Below, in pieces: positions 36,002-53,870 of a stretch of DNA of 64,000 nt. Position numbers and translations under genes: made by a program. Location: positions 8,219,984 to 8,283,983 of the forward strand of contig NC_092564.1 in the NCBI RefSeq assembly GCF_037975245.1, given 5' to 3'. Below the pieces are notes generated by a model. It did not search any database, was not told the origin of the DNA, and was given only the letters and a program-made list of their open reading frames with translations. Origin of the DNA: Apostichopus japonicus. Taxonomy: Eukaryota; Echinodermata; Holothuroidea; Aspidochirotida; Stichopodidae. Numbering within the stretch: the stretch's first letter is position 1; every line of letters begins with the position of its first letter.

Positions 36002-36466
36002 ATGTGGCATTTTTTGCCTAATGTGCAGCCACCAACTAAAAAAACAAAATCAGATAAGAGGGAAAGAGACACTGAATATGACAAGGATAAAAGAGAAAGA
36101 CAGTTCTTGCCATCCTGGAAATCAACATTTCTTTGGGTTTCGTACAATAAGGAAACCAATAAAATGTTTTGTGACATTTTCATCGAAAAACCTGGAATAG
36201 CAAACAAACAAGGAGCCTTTTATCTTGGAACCAGTATTAAACTTTGCCCTTTGTTCAATAAAGGCCCATTCGGTGTCAAAGGAACATGCAAAAAATTGAG
36301 GGGATTGAGAAAGCCACATGCAAAAAATAACGCAGTATTAAGTCAGCTGAAGTTAATAATGAATGACCACAGGTCTGGTCTTAAAGAGGAAAGTTTGCTG
36401 AGAGTACTTGAAACAAAGTTAAAGTTAAAGGCCCATTCGGTGTCAAAGGAACATGCAAAAAATTGA
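36002..36466 (+). pseudogene. TTF-type zinc-finger fragment of a ZNF862-like hAT protein
   Basis: Reads FLPSWKSTFLWVSYNKETNK, MFCDIFIEKPGIANKQGAFY and later AHSVSKEHAK. This is the N-terminal TTF zinc-finger layout seen in ZNF862-like proteins, with one expected cysteine changed to Phe (MFCDIF). The frame then runs into a repeated block and stops. Confidence 0.6.
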
Positions 36467-37188
36467 GGGGATTGAGAAAGCCACCAAAATTCCTGAAGGC
36501 CAGTCAGTTGCTGAGAGGGTTTTAAAGCAACTCAATGTCTTCAAGTTTTTCAGATGGGTCACCTGTTCCGTACATGTCATGCGCTAGTGAACAGATTTTC
36601 CCATTCTCTAACGCAGTATTAAGTCAGCTGAAGTTAATAATGAATGACCACAGGTCTGGTCTTAAAGAGGAAAGTTTGCTGAGAGTACTTGAAACAAAGT
36701 TAAAGTTAAAGGCCCATTCGGTGTCAAAGGAACATGCAAAAAATTGAGGGGATTGAGAAAGCCACCAAAATTCCTGAAGGCCAGTCAGTTGCTGAGAGGG
36801 TTTTAAAGCAACTCAATGTCTTCAAGTTTTTCAGATGGGTCACCTGTTCCGTACATGTCATGCGCTAGTGAACAGATTTTCTGTGGCATTGTGAACTGGA
36901 TGAAAAGAAATGTTTAGATATTGGGAACAGCTACCAAAATGACAAGTCTGCAGCAATTCTGAGGAGAATTTGTCTTTTCATTCTCAGAAAAATCGCCAGA
37001 GTGCTTTTTTCTTTCCCATTCTCTAACGCAGTATTAAGTCAGCTGAAGTTAATAATGAATGACCACAGGTCTGGTCTTAAAGAGGAAAGTTTGCTGAGAG
37101 TACTTGAAACAAAGTTAAAGTTAAAGGCCCATTCGGTGTCAAAGGAACATGCAAAAAATTGAGGGGATTGAGAAAGCCACCAAAATTC
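36328..37188 (+). repeat. Three copies of a ~140-300-bp block from a hAT remnant
   Basis: The segment beginning aacgcagtattaagtcagct and ending catgcaaaaaattgagggga starts at about 36328, 36609 and 37024, nearly identical each time. Parts of the flanks (ttcctgaaggccagtcagtt, gtacatgtcatgcgctagtg) are doubled too. Spacings of 281 and 415 bp show unequal duplication steps. All copies encode the same peptide ending AHSVSKEHAKN. Confidence 0.9.
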
Positions 37189-37339
37189 CATATCTCACGA
37201 TCCACGTTTAGATAGATTTAAAGACAGGCCTCAAGGTCCAGGGGAGCCAAACATCACCGAATGGGTTGCAGTATGATGGTGATGGTAAGGATTCTGTCCA
37301 ACATGATGTCGCGAGTCCACATTGTTAAGATTGACTCAC

Positions 37340-37565
37340 CACATTCTGCTTCAGGACCAAATCAACCAATTATAATGAAATATTACCTCAAAAAATGTGG
37401 AAAAGAAACATTCCAGAGAGATTTCCAATCAGAATGGTTTAAAATCAATCCATGGTTGTCATATGACAATGCTACAAACAGTGGCACCTGCTTTGCATGT
37501 AGAGAATGCATGAACACAGATGATTTCCTTTTCACAAACTGGAAGAAACCAGAACGCTTAATGTG
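37340..37565 (+). pseudogene. TTF-type zinc-finger fragment of a ZMYM1-like hAT transposase
   Basis: Encodes QRDFQSEWFKINPWLSYD, then CFACRECMN and FLFTNWKKPERL, the start of ZMYM1-like hAT transposases. The reading then ends. The matching C-terminal dimerisation domain is found 2.4 kb downstream (39903-40190). Confidence 0.65.
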
Positions 37566-38390
37566 CTGTTCGCGATTTTTACCTTGTCGTTTGCTTCTAC
37601 GCCCTCTATTTTCGACGAGGAACTGAGCTTTGTTTGTTAAACGTGTTTCTGCCATTATAGCTTGTGCCCAGCAGTAGCTATCATTTTTTAAATTACAGTT
37701 GCTAAGTTGTTAAGCGATGCATACAGTTAAGATGTAACGTTGTTTATTTTGTTGAAGTATTGCTGTTTATTCACCTACTGTTGTGTCACGTGCCGGCTGC
37801 CCACGAGTTATGTATAAGAATATATTATGAAAGCCACAGAGATTTTGCTGCATGCCGTGTTACAAGTTATACATCAATTGACAGAATTTATATGATCTTG
37901 TACCATTAAGTTTTTCTTCTGTCATTGTTTTGTATTATTATTATTAAACAATTTTTTTATATTCGTTCATTGTGATCTTTATATCATTCTGATTGCGTGT
38001 GTTGTATTATCTACATAAGCCTTAGATTTGAGATGTGAATGGTTATTTGTAAGAGATAGATGTATTCTTATGCGTTAGATTGTATGCAGTGTGATGGGGT
38101 GTATGGTTGCTGCCAGTATGTATTCAGGTTTTCCTTGCTACCTTGAGCATCTTAAAGCTTAGATGTTTCGCTAGTCATCGACTGTGTTTATTTTCAATGT
38201 TTTCATGTACACATTAGTTATTAGTCTTTTGTTTATTTTTCAGTTTTACCGTTCATGCACTCGCATGATTTGAAGAGAAATTAAAGAAACGAAGCACAGA
38301 TTTCGACTTTCCCTTCATTTGGTTATCTGGTTGGTTAGAGGGCGCCCCGCACCCCAAGTCCAATTAACAGTAAAAAGAATACTCGGCTCA
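37566..38390. other. AT-rich stretch, possible lone LTR
   Basis: No coding signal. It precedes the second BEL/Pao gag fragment and contains a TATA-like tataagaatat (37812-37822) and attaaa near its end, so it could include an LTR. I found no partner copy to prove it. Confidence 0.3.
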
Positions 38391-38392
38391 AG

Positions 38393-39030
38393 ATGATCGA
38401 AGAAATCGCAGACTCAGATGACATAAAGGACTCATCTCACCGTGGAAGCTCACGATCAACAACAAGCTCAGCTGCCGTCCAAGCAAGAGCTAAGGCACAG
38501 GCCCTCAAAGCAAAGTTTGAATTCACAAAGAAGGAGGCCAACCTCAGGCAACAAGAAAGGGAGCTCGCAAATGCACTGCTGCTCCTCGGGGCCGAAAAGG
38601 ATTATGCAATGGCTGAAGCAGAAGCAGAGGTTTTCGAGGCAGCTGCTTCAGAAGAAGGTACAGTAGGTCTATTATTAGGCCAAATTTGTCATTGCCAAAG
38701 GTGGACCCCCAGCATCGCACAACGCAGTATGTTTCAGAACATTTCCCGGAGAGCCCTAAGGCTGGAGAAAATGATGAGCTGAAGGCTGACCCTGTGTATC
38801 ACACTTCTCACCATGCTGGTCTTGTGAGAAAACCTGAAAAGACTTAAGGAAGAGCCCAGAAATGATATGAGTGTGTTACACTTAAATTCATTTAGCAACA
38901 TGTTTTTTGAAGAAAGAGCTGGTGAAGAGTGGATTCCGGAAATTCTCAGGTAACCCAGGGGAATACAGATCTTGGAGGGGGAGTTTCAAACAGGCAACCA
39001 GAGACCTAGAGCTTAGTCCCATCCAAACAG
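38393..39030 (+). pseudogene. Second BEL/Pao-type gag N-terminal fragment
   Basis: Encodes a Ser-rich start (GSSRSTTSSAAVQARAKA) and an Ala/Glu coiled-coil-like helix (FTKKEANLRQQERELANA), as at the start of many BEL/Pao gag proteins. After frameshifts, EYRSWRGSFKQATRDLELSP appears at about 38960-39020, parallel to YRSWKVSFIRVARELKLSP in the copy at 34712. It is a distinct, decayed copy. Confidence 0.65.
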
Positions 39031-39234
39031 TCAAAGCTGTTGACTCATAAAACCAGTCAAAGCCAGATGAGCAGTCAAAGCAATCAAAGCCAGATGACTC
39101 GTATAATCAAAGCATTGCTCACACTATCTAAGGATCGAGACCCAAAGACTTATTCTAAATGCTGTATGTGATTTTGTTTCTGGTTTATATGTATTAAAGT
39201 TAATTCTATCGAATACAAGCAGCCTTAGTCAGTA

Positions 39235-40190
39235 CCTCCAGGGAAAGTCAGTGGATGTAATATCTGCAAAAAGGAAAGCAGATGCAACAAGACAAACACT
39301 CAAAGATAGTAGAACTGATGAAATGTTTCAACTTGTTTAGAAATAACATCAAAGAGTGTATAGCGAATACAGACTATGAATTCAAAGAACCAGAGCTTCC
39401 AAGAGCACATAAGCCACCTCGTCGACTTGAGGTTTTCCATGAGGACAACAGGAGCTGGCTAAGCACAACCGTACACCACTCCACAAGATTATTGTTGTAT
39501 CGATGCTTATTTTTGTAGCATAGATAAATTGGTTTACGAGATGGAACCAAAGTTTGAGGTGGATGACCAGAGCGTACTTTGTGCCCTCGGTGACATTGTA
39601 TTAAATGAAGCTACAACTGCAAGTTGGCGCAGGACAGTAGACTAAGAGAGAGAGAGAGGGCTGGTTGGTGATCCTGGAATGAGGCCAGGAAAGCAGCTGC
39701 CGAGGCTCTATGGAGGCCTTATTTGCCTCTAGGCAAGAAGAAGACAGATGATGAGACAACTGCAAGTAGTTCAGATATAGTAGCAGGATATTATGATTTA
39801 GATCGAGACATTCTCGAAGCTGAAAAGAAGAGTTTCATTAACTGTAGAAAACGAACTTAGCAAACCATTCATCTGGATTCTGGTCATTCTGCAGCAAATG
39901 TTGTGGAAGATATGTATGAGTACCATCAACATGACATTTTGTGTACATATTATAAGTGTGCATGCATTCTTGCAACTATCCCAGCAACATCGTTTTCTGC
40001 CGAGAGGGCTTTCAGTGGCCTACGCAGATCAAAAACATATTTACGAAACACGATGGGGCAACATAGACTCAATAACCTTGCAATTCTGAACATTGAACGA
40101 GAGTTTACGAACAGAATAATGCAAGAACAAATGGAAGACATTATAAATATATTTGGAAGCAGGAAGGGCAGAAATTCTTACTTTCATTGA
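39235..40190 (+). pseudogene. hAT transposase remnant with C-terminal dimerisation domain
   Basis: The first part carries DATRQTLKDSR and EFKEPELPRAHKPPRR in shifting frames. The end (39903-40190) is a clean hAT dimerisation domain: LATIPATSFSAERAFSGLRR, LRNTMGQHRLNNLAILNIER and IINIFGSRKGRN. Multiple stops lie between. Nearly the same upstream segment is present again at 42203-42420, so two copies of one family were here. Confidence 0.75.
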
Positions 40191-40549
40191 GAACTTTTTT
40201 TACAGCTAAACGATTAATTTGCACAACTGTTTGAGGGGATGTCGGTAAATGAAATGCCTGGTGATTTGAATTGCACCGGCACCTTTATATTCGGTAATTC
40301 ACCAGTGTGTTTTTCAATGGTTAAAGTTATATTATTATTATCATTATTATTGTAACAACTTCCCCAAAAATTATAACCAATATGGAAGGGTAATAACATG
40401 GCAAATGATTATATGTACTTGGCATGCGATGTACATAAACATGTTGAATGGTGCGAAAAATTTTGGCTGTAATTTTCGGGCAAGTGTTTACAGCCCCCAA
40501 ATCAAATTGGGCTCCTACACTGATGGCCAAAGGTAGAAGATATTTTCTG

Positions 40550-40775
40550 GTGGAGAGAAGTTAACCAAACTTGACCTTAGTCAGGCCTACCAACAAGTGT
40601 AGTTAGATGACAAAACAAAGGATTATGTTGCTATTGAAACACACACAAAGGGTTGGTTAGGTATAACAGATTTGATGTGTCATCTGTGTAACGATATCAC
40701 GATCAGAGTCATTGCGTGTAAGCTTGATAGCAATACACTCGTCAAAGAACACAACAATCGGCACCTGGTATTTTT
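40550..40775 (+). pseudogene. Ty3/gypsy reverse transcriptase fragment
   Basis: Reads GGEKLTKLDLSQAYQQV, stop, LDDKTKDYVAIETHTKG, the conserved LDLSxAYxQ block of gypsy reverse transcriptase. It is cut by the copia insertion immediately downstream. Confidence 0.65.
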
Positions 40776-40780
40776 CAAAG

Positions 40781-42164
40781 TGTTAACTATGCTTTTGCAT
40801 ATGGACTTTAGTCGCTTGGGGCTGTTATTATTCACTGACGGCCTTCCATAGTATTCAGTATTGCAGCCATGTTGTGGAGAAGGAATCCCTATGTGAACCA
40901 CTGTGTATAGCAACGGATATACAAGCAACGTAGCAGTGTCTACGTGAGCCATCAAAGTGAGTAAACATACGAGATTTACATGGTAGCAGAGCGAAATAAT
41001 TAAGCCGAAAGAAAATGGCACAATCGTACAAAATTCCGCCAAAGCTCTATACAACCCATCCTCATAAGCAAAGAGAGAGAAACGCAGAAAGAAGATTTCT
41101 TAACTTCAGAGGAATTGGAGCTCATGCGTTCCAAAGTGGGGCAAATCATGTGGATTGCTAACCAGACAAGACCTGATATTCTATTTGACGCCTGTTCTCT
41201 AAGTGCTGTATTTAAGAAAGCCAAAGTATCAGATCTCCTTGAAACCAATAAGGTAGTTCGGAGAGTTCAGTCAGAGAATGTCACTCTTAAATTCCCACAG
41301 CTTGGCCACAGGAGTGCATTAAAACTACTCATATACAGTGATGCCTCATTAGGCCATCTTCCAGATGGAGGTAGTCAAGGCGGTTATTTCATCTTCCTTA
41401 TTGGAGAAGAGGGCCAAGTAGCTCCCCTTGCATGGCAATCTAAAAGGATAAGACGTGTGGCTAGGAGTACTCTTGCTGCTGAAACACTAGCTATGGCTGA
41501 CGCAATTGACACAGGGGTTTTTGTAGCTGCCCTGCTCACTGAGCTTCTCTATGGGGTTTTAAATACCCTTCTACTGCCGTTTGTTTGTGTTACAGACAAT
41601 CACTCCCTTTTCGATAACATATATTCAACCAATCTTGTGCATGAAAAGAGACTACGAATTGAAATTGGAGGGATTAAAGAACTACTTCAAACAAAGAAGA
41701 TTTCAGCAGTTAAATGGTATCGGGCCAAATCCCAAGTAGCAGACTGTTTAACCAAGAAAGGAGCCTCTCGTCTTGCTCTTCTAGAACTACTTGAGGGAGG
41801 AATCCTGAAGCTTCAAGATTAGAGTGAGCGAGGAGAACCATGTATATAGTGTTTCATAGTTTTCATATTCAAGCCCAGACTTTTGCTTGAGGAACTCCTT
41901 TTGCCGTTTTGTTTTTTTACGTTTTCTCCTTCATTCTTTTTGAGGGGAGTGTGTTAACTATGCTTTTGCATATGGACTTTAGTCGCGTACGGCGTCCCTT
42001 GGGGCTGTTATTATTCACTGACGGCCTTCCATAGGATTCAGTATTGCAGCCATGTTGTGGAGAAGGAATCACTATATGCTTACTCTGTGTATAGCAACGG
42101 ATATAGAAGCAACGTAGCAGTGTCTACGTGAGCCATCAAAGTGAGTAAACATACGAGATTTACA
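40781..42164 (+). mobile_element. Ty1/copia retrotransposon, internally deleted, with both LTRs
   Basis: The 5' LTR (40781-40980, TGTTAACT...TTTACA) and 3' LTR (41952-42164) are nearly identical; the 3' copy has an extra ~13-bp block (gcgtacggcgtcc). A primer-binding site tggtagcagagc (40981-40992), the known initiator-Met tRNA complement of copia elements, follows the 5' LTR, and a purine tract gaggggagtg precedes the 3' LTR. The 5-bp duplication caaag flanks it (40776-40780, 42165-42169). Only about 970 bp remain between the LTRs. Confidence 0.93.
41014..41822 (+). pseudogene. Copia polyprotein remnant: gag start joined to reverse transcriptase/RNase H end
   Basis: A gag-like ATG at about 41014 (MAQSYKIPPKLY) is followed within 60-80 bp by the far C-terminal part of the polyprotein, in a different frame. 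From about 41085 it reads FLTSEELELMRSKVGQ, ANQTRPDILFDACSLS, the RNase H motif YSDASLG, ARSTLAAETLAM and the end ADCLTKKGAS, stopping at 41820-41822. This RNase H part is open without a stop over more than 230 codons. Protease, integrase and most of the reverse transcriptase are missing, so the element cannot act alone. Confidence 0.88.
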
Positions 42165-42202
42165 CAAAGAATTATGGAAAATGCTTTGAAGGTAATTCCA
42201 AA

Positions 42203-42424
42203 GTCAGTGGAAGTAATATTGGCAAAAAGGACTGCAGATGCAACAAGGCAAACACTCAAAGATAGTAGAAATGATGAAATGTTTGAACTTGTTTAGAAAC
42301 AAGCTGAACTCCTATGTAACAACATTAAAGAATGTACAGCTGATACAGACTATGAATTCAAGGAACCAAAGCTTCCAAGAGCATCTAAGCCACCTCTTCT
42401 ACTTGAGGTCCTCATGGGGAAAAC
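42203..42424 (+). pseudogene. Second copy of the hAT remnant
   Basis: Matches 39247-39440 closely (tcagtgga.gtaatat, gcagatgcaacaag, caaacactcaaagatagtag, gactatgaattcaa) with a different set of small changes. It is broken by stops and runs straight into gypsy sequence. Confidence 0.7.
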
Positions 42425-42836
42425 AGGAGAAGAATGCAAGGCATTTATCAAGTCAAAGAAATTGTTGACATCTGACAGTCTTAACAAACTGTAATCTAGA
42501 GCTGCAATTCTCTCTTCTATTGTGATGGGTCACAGTATGGTGTAAGCACTGTATTGTCTCATGGAAAGCCTGGTGGGTCAGAAACACCAGTTGGGGTTGC
42601 CTCACATACTCTGTCGAAAGCGGAGCAACAGTATTCACAAGTTGAGGAGGGAGGACTAGCATGTAATTTTGGCATTAAGAAATTTCATGCTTCTTTATAT
42701 GGTGGAAGGTTTGAACTCATCACTGATCACAAACCAGGGCAATCATTATTTAAAGAATCAAAGTCGATTCATTCACAAGCATCTTCTCGAATCCAGAGAT
42801 TAGCATTGATGCTTTAAAATTACGAGTATAGTTTAG
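42425..42836 (+). pseudogene. Ty3/gypsy RNase H fragment
   Basis: Encodes ECKAFIKSKKLLTSDSL-like sequence, then 42554-42817 in one frame: GGSETPVGVASHTLSKAEQQ, YSQVEEGGLACNFGIKKF and FELITDHKPGQSLFKES, the gypsy RNase H block. It ends at the tandem G/C-rich repeats that follow. Confidence 0.8.
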
Positions 42837-43392
42837 TGGGGGAGGGGTCTAAGGGGCGGGGGTGTCCCCCTCCCCTTTGGCAATTTTTTAGATTTGAAAC
42901 GTCCTTAGATGCAATCTGGTGCATATTTTAAGTCAAACTTGAATTGCCGACGGATCTGGAAGTGGTGACTGAAATGGGGGAGGGGTCTAAGGGGAGGGGG
43001 TGTCCCCCGTCCCCTTTGGAAAATTTTTAGTTTTGAAACGTCCTTAGATGCAATCTGGTGCATATTTTAAGTCAAATTTGATTTGCTGACGGATCTGGAA
43101 GTGGTGACTGAAATGGGGGAGGGGTCTAAGGGTAGGGGGTATACCCCTCCCCTTTGGAAAATTTTTAGTTTTGAAACGTCCTTAGATGCAATCTGGTGCA
43201 TATTTTAAGTCAAATTTGGCACGGAAGAAGCTCCCATTCTCCTTTTCTCTATTCAGCTTTCCTTCTTTCTTCCCCTTCCGCTCTCTTCACCTTTTCTCCT
43301 TTTGCCGACAGACCCAAAATTTGCCGACAGCGACCAAATTATTGGGGGGGGTGTGACACCCCCCACACCCCCCCGCTCGCTACGCCCCTGGG
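42837..43392. repeat. Three tandem ~138-bp units related to the hAT MITE family
   Basis: Units starting tgggggaggggtctaagg begin at 42837, 42975 and 43114 (periods 138 and 139). Each contains ccttagatgcaatctggtgc, the reverse complement of sequence in the MITE at 21896-22260. The block ends with a G/C-run palindrome and gctacgcccctg, a hAT-like CAGGGGCGTAGC end. No left terminus was found, so the element is truncated or rearranged. Confidence 0.78.
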
Positions 43393-43514
43393 CCTAATCA
43401 ATGTCCATGTGGTGAGTTCAACCCTTATTTTCAATGGTGAAGTGAACTAAGCCTTGAAGATGGTTGTTTATTATGGGCTAATAGAGTAATATTTACAAAA
43501 AAAAACCAAATGCA

Positions 43515-43866
43515 AATGCTAAATGAGTTACACAGAAGTCACCCAGAAATAGCTTGAATGAAAAGCTTAGCCAGAATGCTAGTTAGGTGGCATACCCTGA
43601 ACGCAAATATTGAAGCTTACATTAAACCGTGCTGCAATTGTTAAAACTACTTCCAATGCCACCACAAGCGACAATGCATCAATAGGATTGGCCTGAAAAG
43701 CCTTGGGCTAGAGTACATGCAGATTATGCAGGACCATTTATGGGATACATGTTCCTTATGCTAGAAGTTCAAAATGGTTACTGAGTTACTGATATTGATA
43801 CATGTTTCGTAAGTGATGAATTTGAAAAGTTTTATACATTAAATGGCATAAAGCATGTTACACCCT
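43515..43866 (+). pseudogene. Ty3/gypsy integrase, 5' part
   Basis: Reads LNELHRSHPEIA, stop, MKSLARMLVRWHTLNANIEAYIKPCCNC, the zinc-binding part of gypsy integrase, then PWARVHADYAGPFMG-like core and EFEKFYTLNGIKHVT, where a LINE/SINE tail interrupts it. Several stops and frameshifts are present. Confidence 0.72.
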
Positions 43867-44141
43867 GGCTCTGGACTGCGTTTATGCCCACCACATACAC
43901 TTAGGGCCCGCTACAGATACTCATTTGTGCCTAATTCTATCCCAATATTTAATTCACAAGTGAGAAGATAAGTTTATTATTTGCAGGACTTGCTGTATAT
44001 ATGTTTGTATTACTGTATGTGTATCACAGTCTATTGATACTTATACTATTGCTTTCTTTTTTCCTTTCTTTTTCGTTTACGACTTGTGTAAGCCGAATTT
44101 CTGATTGTGGACAATAAATTCAAATTCAAAATTCAAATCTT
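43867..44141 (+). mobile_element. Short LINE/SINE 3' end inserted in the gypsy integrase
   Basis: A 275-bp insert separates integrase peptides ...GIKHVT and SSPYHPALNGLAERA..., which are adjacent in intact gypsy elements. It ends in aataaattcaaattcaaa, a TTCAAA-repeat tail as in some non-LTR elements, and caccct occurs at both borders (43861-43866, 44142-44147), a possible target duplication. Confidence 0.65.
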
Positions 44142-44470
44142 CACCCTATCATCATCCTGCCTTGAATGGTTTAGCAGAGAGGGCAGAACAAACTCTCAAT
44201 TCAAATCCAAAGAAAATGGAACATGGCACATTAGATGATAGATTATCTAATTTTCTATTTCACTATAACATTACACCACAGACCACCACTGGATTATCCC
44301 CAGCAGAACTTTTCATGGAACGAAAAGTAAGGTCTCGTTTGACGTATCAAATGTCAGGAGGAGACAGGTCAAACTAAAGCAATTCCACGACAAGCACGCT
44401 GTAAATAGATCATTTAATGTTGGAGACAAATTTTATGCAAAGAAATATTAGCCGAGGTCAGAAATGGTGC
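44142..44470 (+). pseudogene. Ty3/gypsy integrase, 3' part
   Basis: Encodes SSPYHPALNGLAERAEQTLN, FLFHYNITPQTTTGLSPAEL and, after a frameshift near 44345, KQFHDKHAVNRSFNVGDKFY, the C-terminal half of a gypsy integrase. Confidence 0.8.
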
Positions 44471-46388
44471 GTGGGTAAGTTAAGTATTTAATACTATCCA
44501 GTCATGGTGCATGCAAACAAACATTTCTGCACCATTGTTCTGGGACAGGAACATGTAGGAGTACTCTGCCTGACTAAGGTCTTACACAGGGTTGGATTCA
44601 ATGGCTGAACAGGTGCAGATGAGGTTTGCTAATTTGGAAGAAATTAATGCTGTTTGTAATCTCACCTAGGGTGAGGTAGTGAGGTATATGGTAAGGCCAG
44701 TGTTGCCTTGCCTGTTGCAATGAGATCACAGTCAGTACTTTTTGTATTGATAAGTTTGTTCACCTTCCTCCATGAGCTGGAACTAATACTAGAGTAATGA
44801 GCTCTGGTCAAATGGTGTAGATGAATGCATTATTGGACGGTGGCTCGAGACATACAGTTTGTTCTGAAGTTATATCAGACAGTATGTGTGTGTACCACTG
44901 TGAAAGCAGGAATTCACTCTTGAATTTCTAATGACCAGACAGAATCTCTGAGTCAAGTCTAAAAGTAAAGCCTGGCAAAGAGAGTAGTCGTAATTATTAC
45001 CTGACTACTGAATGACTGATGAACAGAATCCAACAACAAGTCTTTTCTCTGGACCAAACTGATGAAAACAGGATTTTTTGCTAAGCGATGTGCCACAAGA
45101 CTAATATGCGTAAGGTTATGAATAAGATGGAAGTTTGTGCTTGTTTGAAGCCACATGCACAAAACTATCTTTCACTTTTTTGATGAGTTAGGCATCCTAT
45201 TGCTTCTTTCTGTAACCTTTTGTGATCAGTTTAATAAATTAAAGGTTCCTTGAACAAGATAACTTGACTAATGTTATAATTTTAAACACTTAATTATTTG
45301 CCAAAGGTGAAAGATGAATATGACACTGTTAACTTGAACTTTGTAGATTTCTGGCTTTGACCTTTGACCTTGCAAGAACATTAATTTTTAGTGCCTGTTC
45401 AGTCCTGGTAACTCCAATTATGTTTTTTTTTCAACATTAGGGAATAAGTTGATCATACTTTCACTAAGTAATATGAGAGGATCTTGCTTGATGAACTGAA
45501 ATAGTCACATAAAATGACATAATCTCATAAATAATACCCCAAAAAGTATCCTTCCCAAAGTTGCAACAAATGCAAAAGTATTGAGAAATAACCTGAAATG
45601 GACTATCAAGGACAGACATGTCTGCTAGCCTCAGGTGAACACTTCAGCTAATTTATTTTCAAATGCGGGCATCAGAAACTGCTACAAATCTGAATTTGAG
45701 TATTAGTTAGGTTTCCCCTAAAGTCGCGATTTGGAAGAGAACCTTCTATGACACTTAGTGTACAGAGTACATTATGATTGTCATCACACAGTTGAACACC
45801 AGCTTCATTTAACTAATTCCTAAAATAGTCTGCTTGGCAGGCTACGATATTCCAGACTACAATTATATTTAATCAATGAATATTAACTTGTTTCTTACAT
45901 GGTCTTCCTGTAGAATTATGCAGTAGAGTAAGCATGTCTCATAATAAATTCTTATTCCATACACATCACACGAAATTGATGCAGTAAATAAACTGATTGC
46001 CAAAATGGTAGCTATTTCCCAGGTTAAGGACAAAACCAAAATATTAAAATATTACTGGAAATGATTCCAAGCTAAAACCAAATATGATGACAATAGTTAG
46101 TTCAATAGACAGATCGGAAATTACGCCCACCATCCCCGAGCACAACCTGTTTGTTAACTTGCTAGTTTGCTCCAATCGGTGTTGGGCTGGAAGAATTCTG
46201 GAATTGTAAATCACCATCTTCCCATTGTCAAAAAAAATTCTTCCTGATCCAGAGCATACGATCTACTGGTGTTGTGCAAGATATGTAGTTGAATTATCAC
46301 ATGGGTATCGACCATTATCTCTCAGTCCAAAGGTTGCTATGGTAACATCTCAGACCCTGTTGAATCTAACAAAGCATACCTGTCGTCT
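44471..46388. other. Decayed repeat DNA and 3' flank of RNF113A
   Basis: No gene is seen. The first 300 bp may be further transposon debris. The part near 46388 should include the RNF113A 3' UTR; I did not find a clearly placed AATAAA close to its stop. Confidence 0.45.
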
Positions 46389-53612
<7,224 letters not shown>

Positions 53613-53870
53613 GGTAGTGTCTTTGGAAGTGTCTCTAAATTGGTATTCTTAGTAAGATTGTATTAAGTACGCTATTGTATTGACCAGCGCATGTTTTGTA
53701 GTGACGTCTCGCGAAACTAAATCAAAAGGGTGTATAGTAAAACTACTTCAACGATGCAGGCAAATGATACGACTATTATACGAGTACGAGTGTGTATTTA
53801 GTGTACACTAACGTTATGCTACAACCGAGGCATTGGCTTTGTAGATCGTGACAAACCATAGCTTCACATA
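53613..53870. promoter_or_regulatory. Bidirectional promoter between RNF113A and NDUFA8
   Basis: Only 258 bp separate the two start codons, which point away from each other, so both 5' UTRs and promoters must lie here (or overlap the first exons). I see no clear TATA box. Two housekeeping genes sharing such a gap is typical of a bidirectional promoter. Confidence 0.75.

Noticed and set aside
37566-38390. A complete BEL/Pao LTR
   Set aside because: No second LTR copy in the window and no clear primer-binding site, so I call it only a possibility.
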